From the NCBI RefSeq assembly GCF_026651875.1, contig NZ_CP104067.1, forward strand, positions 3,596,001 through 3,660,000: 64,000 nt of DNA. The letters are read 5' to 3'. The position numbers and the translations under genes were made by a program. The notes beneath the pieces were generated by a model. That model did no database searches. It was not told the origin of the DNA and saw only the letters and a program-made list of their open reading frames with translations. How positions within the stretch are numbered: position 1 is the stretch's first letter; each line of letters starts with the position of its first letter. Positions 63,128 through 64,000 of the stretch are shown here, piece by piece. The DNA is from Alicyclobacillus fastidiosus. Lineage in GTDB: Bacteria > Bacillota > Bacilli > Alicyclobacillales > Alicyclobacillaceae.

Positions 63128-63400
63128 CGCGATAGCCTTTGGAACTGCAAATTAGTGAATCGGGAGCACTAATTCCGGCTATGTGCCTTTTGGCTCAAGC
63201 GTGTCAGAGTGTTTCGCTTGTTTGTCGTGACGCGGTTTATATGGGGGTCACTGGTGTTCACCATGCACTTCTAACCTAGCTCCGGACCGAGTTCACTCTC
63301 TCAGTTCGCGGCTACATTGTCCCGTGAGCTTCACAGAATGGCGTTGCCACCATCCCCTGTCACGGTAGGTTCGCGCTTGCAGTTCTGAGCGGGTGGGTTT
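63128..63400 (-). other. Possible group II intron domain I remnant
   Basis: Minus strand contains TTTGCAGTTCCAAAGGCTAT with GGGAGTCGGGG, similar to a piece of bacterial intron domain I, and further up GAACCTACCGTGACAGGGGA with GTGAAGCTCACGGGACAATG. No protein is encoded. If it is domain I of the intron whose 3' part lies at 59.6-61.5 kb, the IS110 element sits inside the intron. Recognition is from memory of intron sequences and needs a covariance search. Confidence 0.4.
63203..63251. repeat. Repeat shared with 43767-43815
   Basis: GTCAGAGTGTTTCGCTTGT is identical to the copy at 43767; the following ACGCGGTTTATATGGGGGTC matches the other copy with a few changes. Confidence 0.75.
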
Positions 63401-63532
63401 TCACCACATGATTACCGTCTTCTTTCAAGTCACACCCCGTTAACGACACAAGACATCACCAAAAGGTATGCCACGGTGCTGAACTACAAATACTTACAGA
63501 GATTTGGAGTTGGTGAAGCGGAGGTCAAATAA
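63386..63532 (+). pseudogene. C-terminal gene fragment before the 111-residue protein
   Basis: An open stretch ends LTTQDITKRYATVLNYKYLQ then RFGVGEAEVK and stops with TAA at 63530-63532, directly touching the ATG of the next gene. There is no start; it opens just after a stop. The coherent C-terminus and end-to-start spacing suggest the tail of a gene whose front was removed by the mobile elements. Family unknown. Confidence 0.4.
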
Positions 63533-63868
63533 ATGTGGATTGTTCAACGAAGGCACACACGAGATAAAGATGGAAACACCGTCGCGGCTGAATTAAGAGA
63601 TTCGGATGGGTTTATTCGAGCGAATGTTCGTTGGTACGGTGGTATACAAATCTGGATTGATACTGTCACCGAAGAACAAAATGCGATCAATGATACATTC
63701 CGTACATATGATATTCGTGGACTCATCGACAAACTCCAGAATCTTCTCAGTGCTAGTGAAGAACTGTTTGAACACAAGGGTTACTGGTCTAACGACCTCG
63801 ATGCGGAACAGACTCTGGCGTATATTCCTGACCCCACCAGTCGTGGAGGTGCAACTCCCCCTCCTTAA
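63533..63868 (+). CDS. Hypothetical protein, 111 residues
   Basis: GGAGGT lies seven bases before the ATG. The protein is soluble and charged: RRHTRDKDGNTVAAELRDSD, FIRANVRWYGGIQIWIDTVT, then a helical LIDKLQNLLSASEELFEHKG and a proline/glycine-rich tail. No family recognised. Directly downstream of a gene fragment. From 63869 to the edge I see no secure gene; a minus-strand frame (63789-63998, GIEGQTYLRLKEGELHLHDW) looks protein-like but has no supported start. Confidence 0.6.
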   Translation: MWIVQRRHTRDKDGNTVAAELRDSDGFIRANVRWYGGIQIWIDTVTEEQNAINDTFRTYDIRGLIDKLQNLLSASEELFEHKGYWSNDLDAEQTLAYIPDPTSRGGATPPP

Positions 63869-64000
63869 GCCTCAGATATGTCTGCCCTTCAATACCAATA
63901 AAGGAACTAATCCCTTCTGTCGCATAAGCCCCCTTTGATATGAACGACACCGTCAAGCCCCGTGTCGTGATGGGGTTGAAAACCCGGACCGAAGGCAAGG

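Noticed and set aside
1-64000. CRISPR array, prophage, tRNA or rRNA genes
   Set aside because: No regularly spaced repeats, phage structural genes or RNA gene signatures were seen on either strand.

Overview
The window reads as a chromosome segment of a Gram-positive, moderately GC-rich Firmicute, most likely in the Alicyclobacillaceae (Alicyclobacillus-like). The evidence is gene order: the minus-strand series topA - trmFO - xerC/codV - hslV/clpQ - hslU/clpY - flgB - flgC - fliE - fliF - fliG - fliH - fliI is the Bacillus order, and dprA, sucD and sucC lie further upstream in the same orientation. Strong AGGAGG-type ribosome binding sites with frequent GTG and TTG starts also fit. Assignment to a genus is inference.

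Layout. (1) 1-11.4 kb: conserved core of flagellar basal-body, HslUV protease, recombinase, tRNA-methylation and topoisomerase I genes. (2) 11.5-52.7 kb: about 41 kb of accessory genes lying between topA and dprA, which are adjacent in Bacillus. It holds a MYG1-family protein, a KimA-like K+ permease, a pirin, a glycosyltransferase, a MarR-controlled heterodimeric ABC exporter, an HNH/DUF3892 pair, CbrC, a decayed methionyl-tRNA synthetase paralogue, a two-component system damaged by three frameshifts, a PIG-L deacetylase, an amidohydrolase remnant, a full ribose operon (rbsK, rbsR, rbsDACB), a PAS-GAF-GGDEF-EAL protein, IS and PIG-L remnants, a DHA2 drug exporter with a divergent LysR, and an aromatic-acid catabolic cluster. 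(3) 52.7-58.4 kb: core genes dprA, sucD, sucC, a small membrane protein, and comM on the other strand. (4) 58.7-64 kb: a lipoprotein, then a mobile-element pile-up: a group II intron with an intact domain V but a broken reverse transcriptase, an IS110-family element beside or inside it, and a gene fragment followed by an unknown 111-residue protein.

How the genes fit together. The most informative accessory unit is 43968-52480 (all minus strand): LysR regulator, Rieske oxygenase alpha subunit, zinc alcohol dehydrogenase-like protein, a small HicB-like protein, a two-domain VOC (extradiol-type) dioxygenase, a 4,5-dihydroxyphthalate decarboxylase-like protein and an aromatic-acid MFS importer. 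Together they outline uptake, ring hydroxylation, dehydrogenation, decarboxylation and ring cleavage of a phthalate-like aromatic acid. The dioxygenase is split by an IS3-family element. Removing that element together with one copy of a TAATA duplication restores the reading frame exactly, so the insertion looks recent. No ferredoxin reductase for the Rieske oxygenase is seen in the window.

Many accessory genes are broken or are fragments (GNAT, MetRS, histidine kinase, amidohydrolase, PIG-L, IS1182, intron RT), which marks 12-52 kb and 59-64 kb as plastic regions. No tRNA, rRNA, CRISPR array or prophage was seen.
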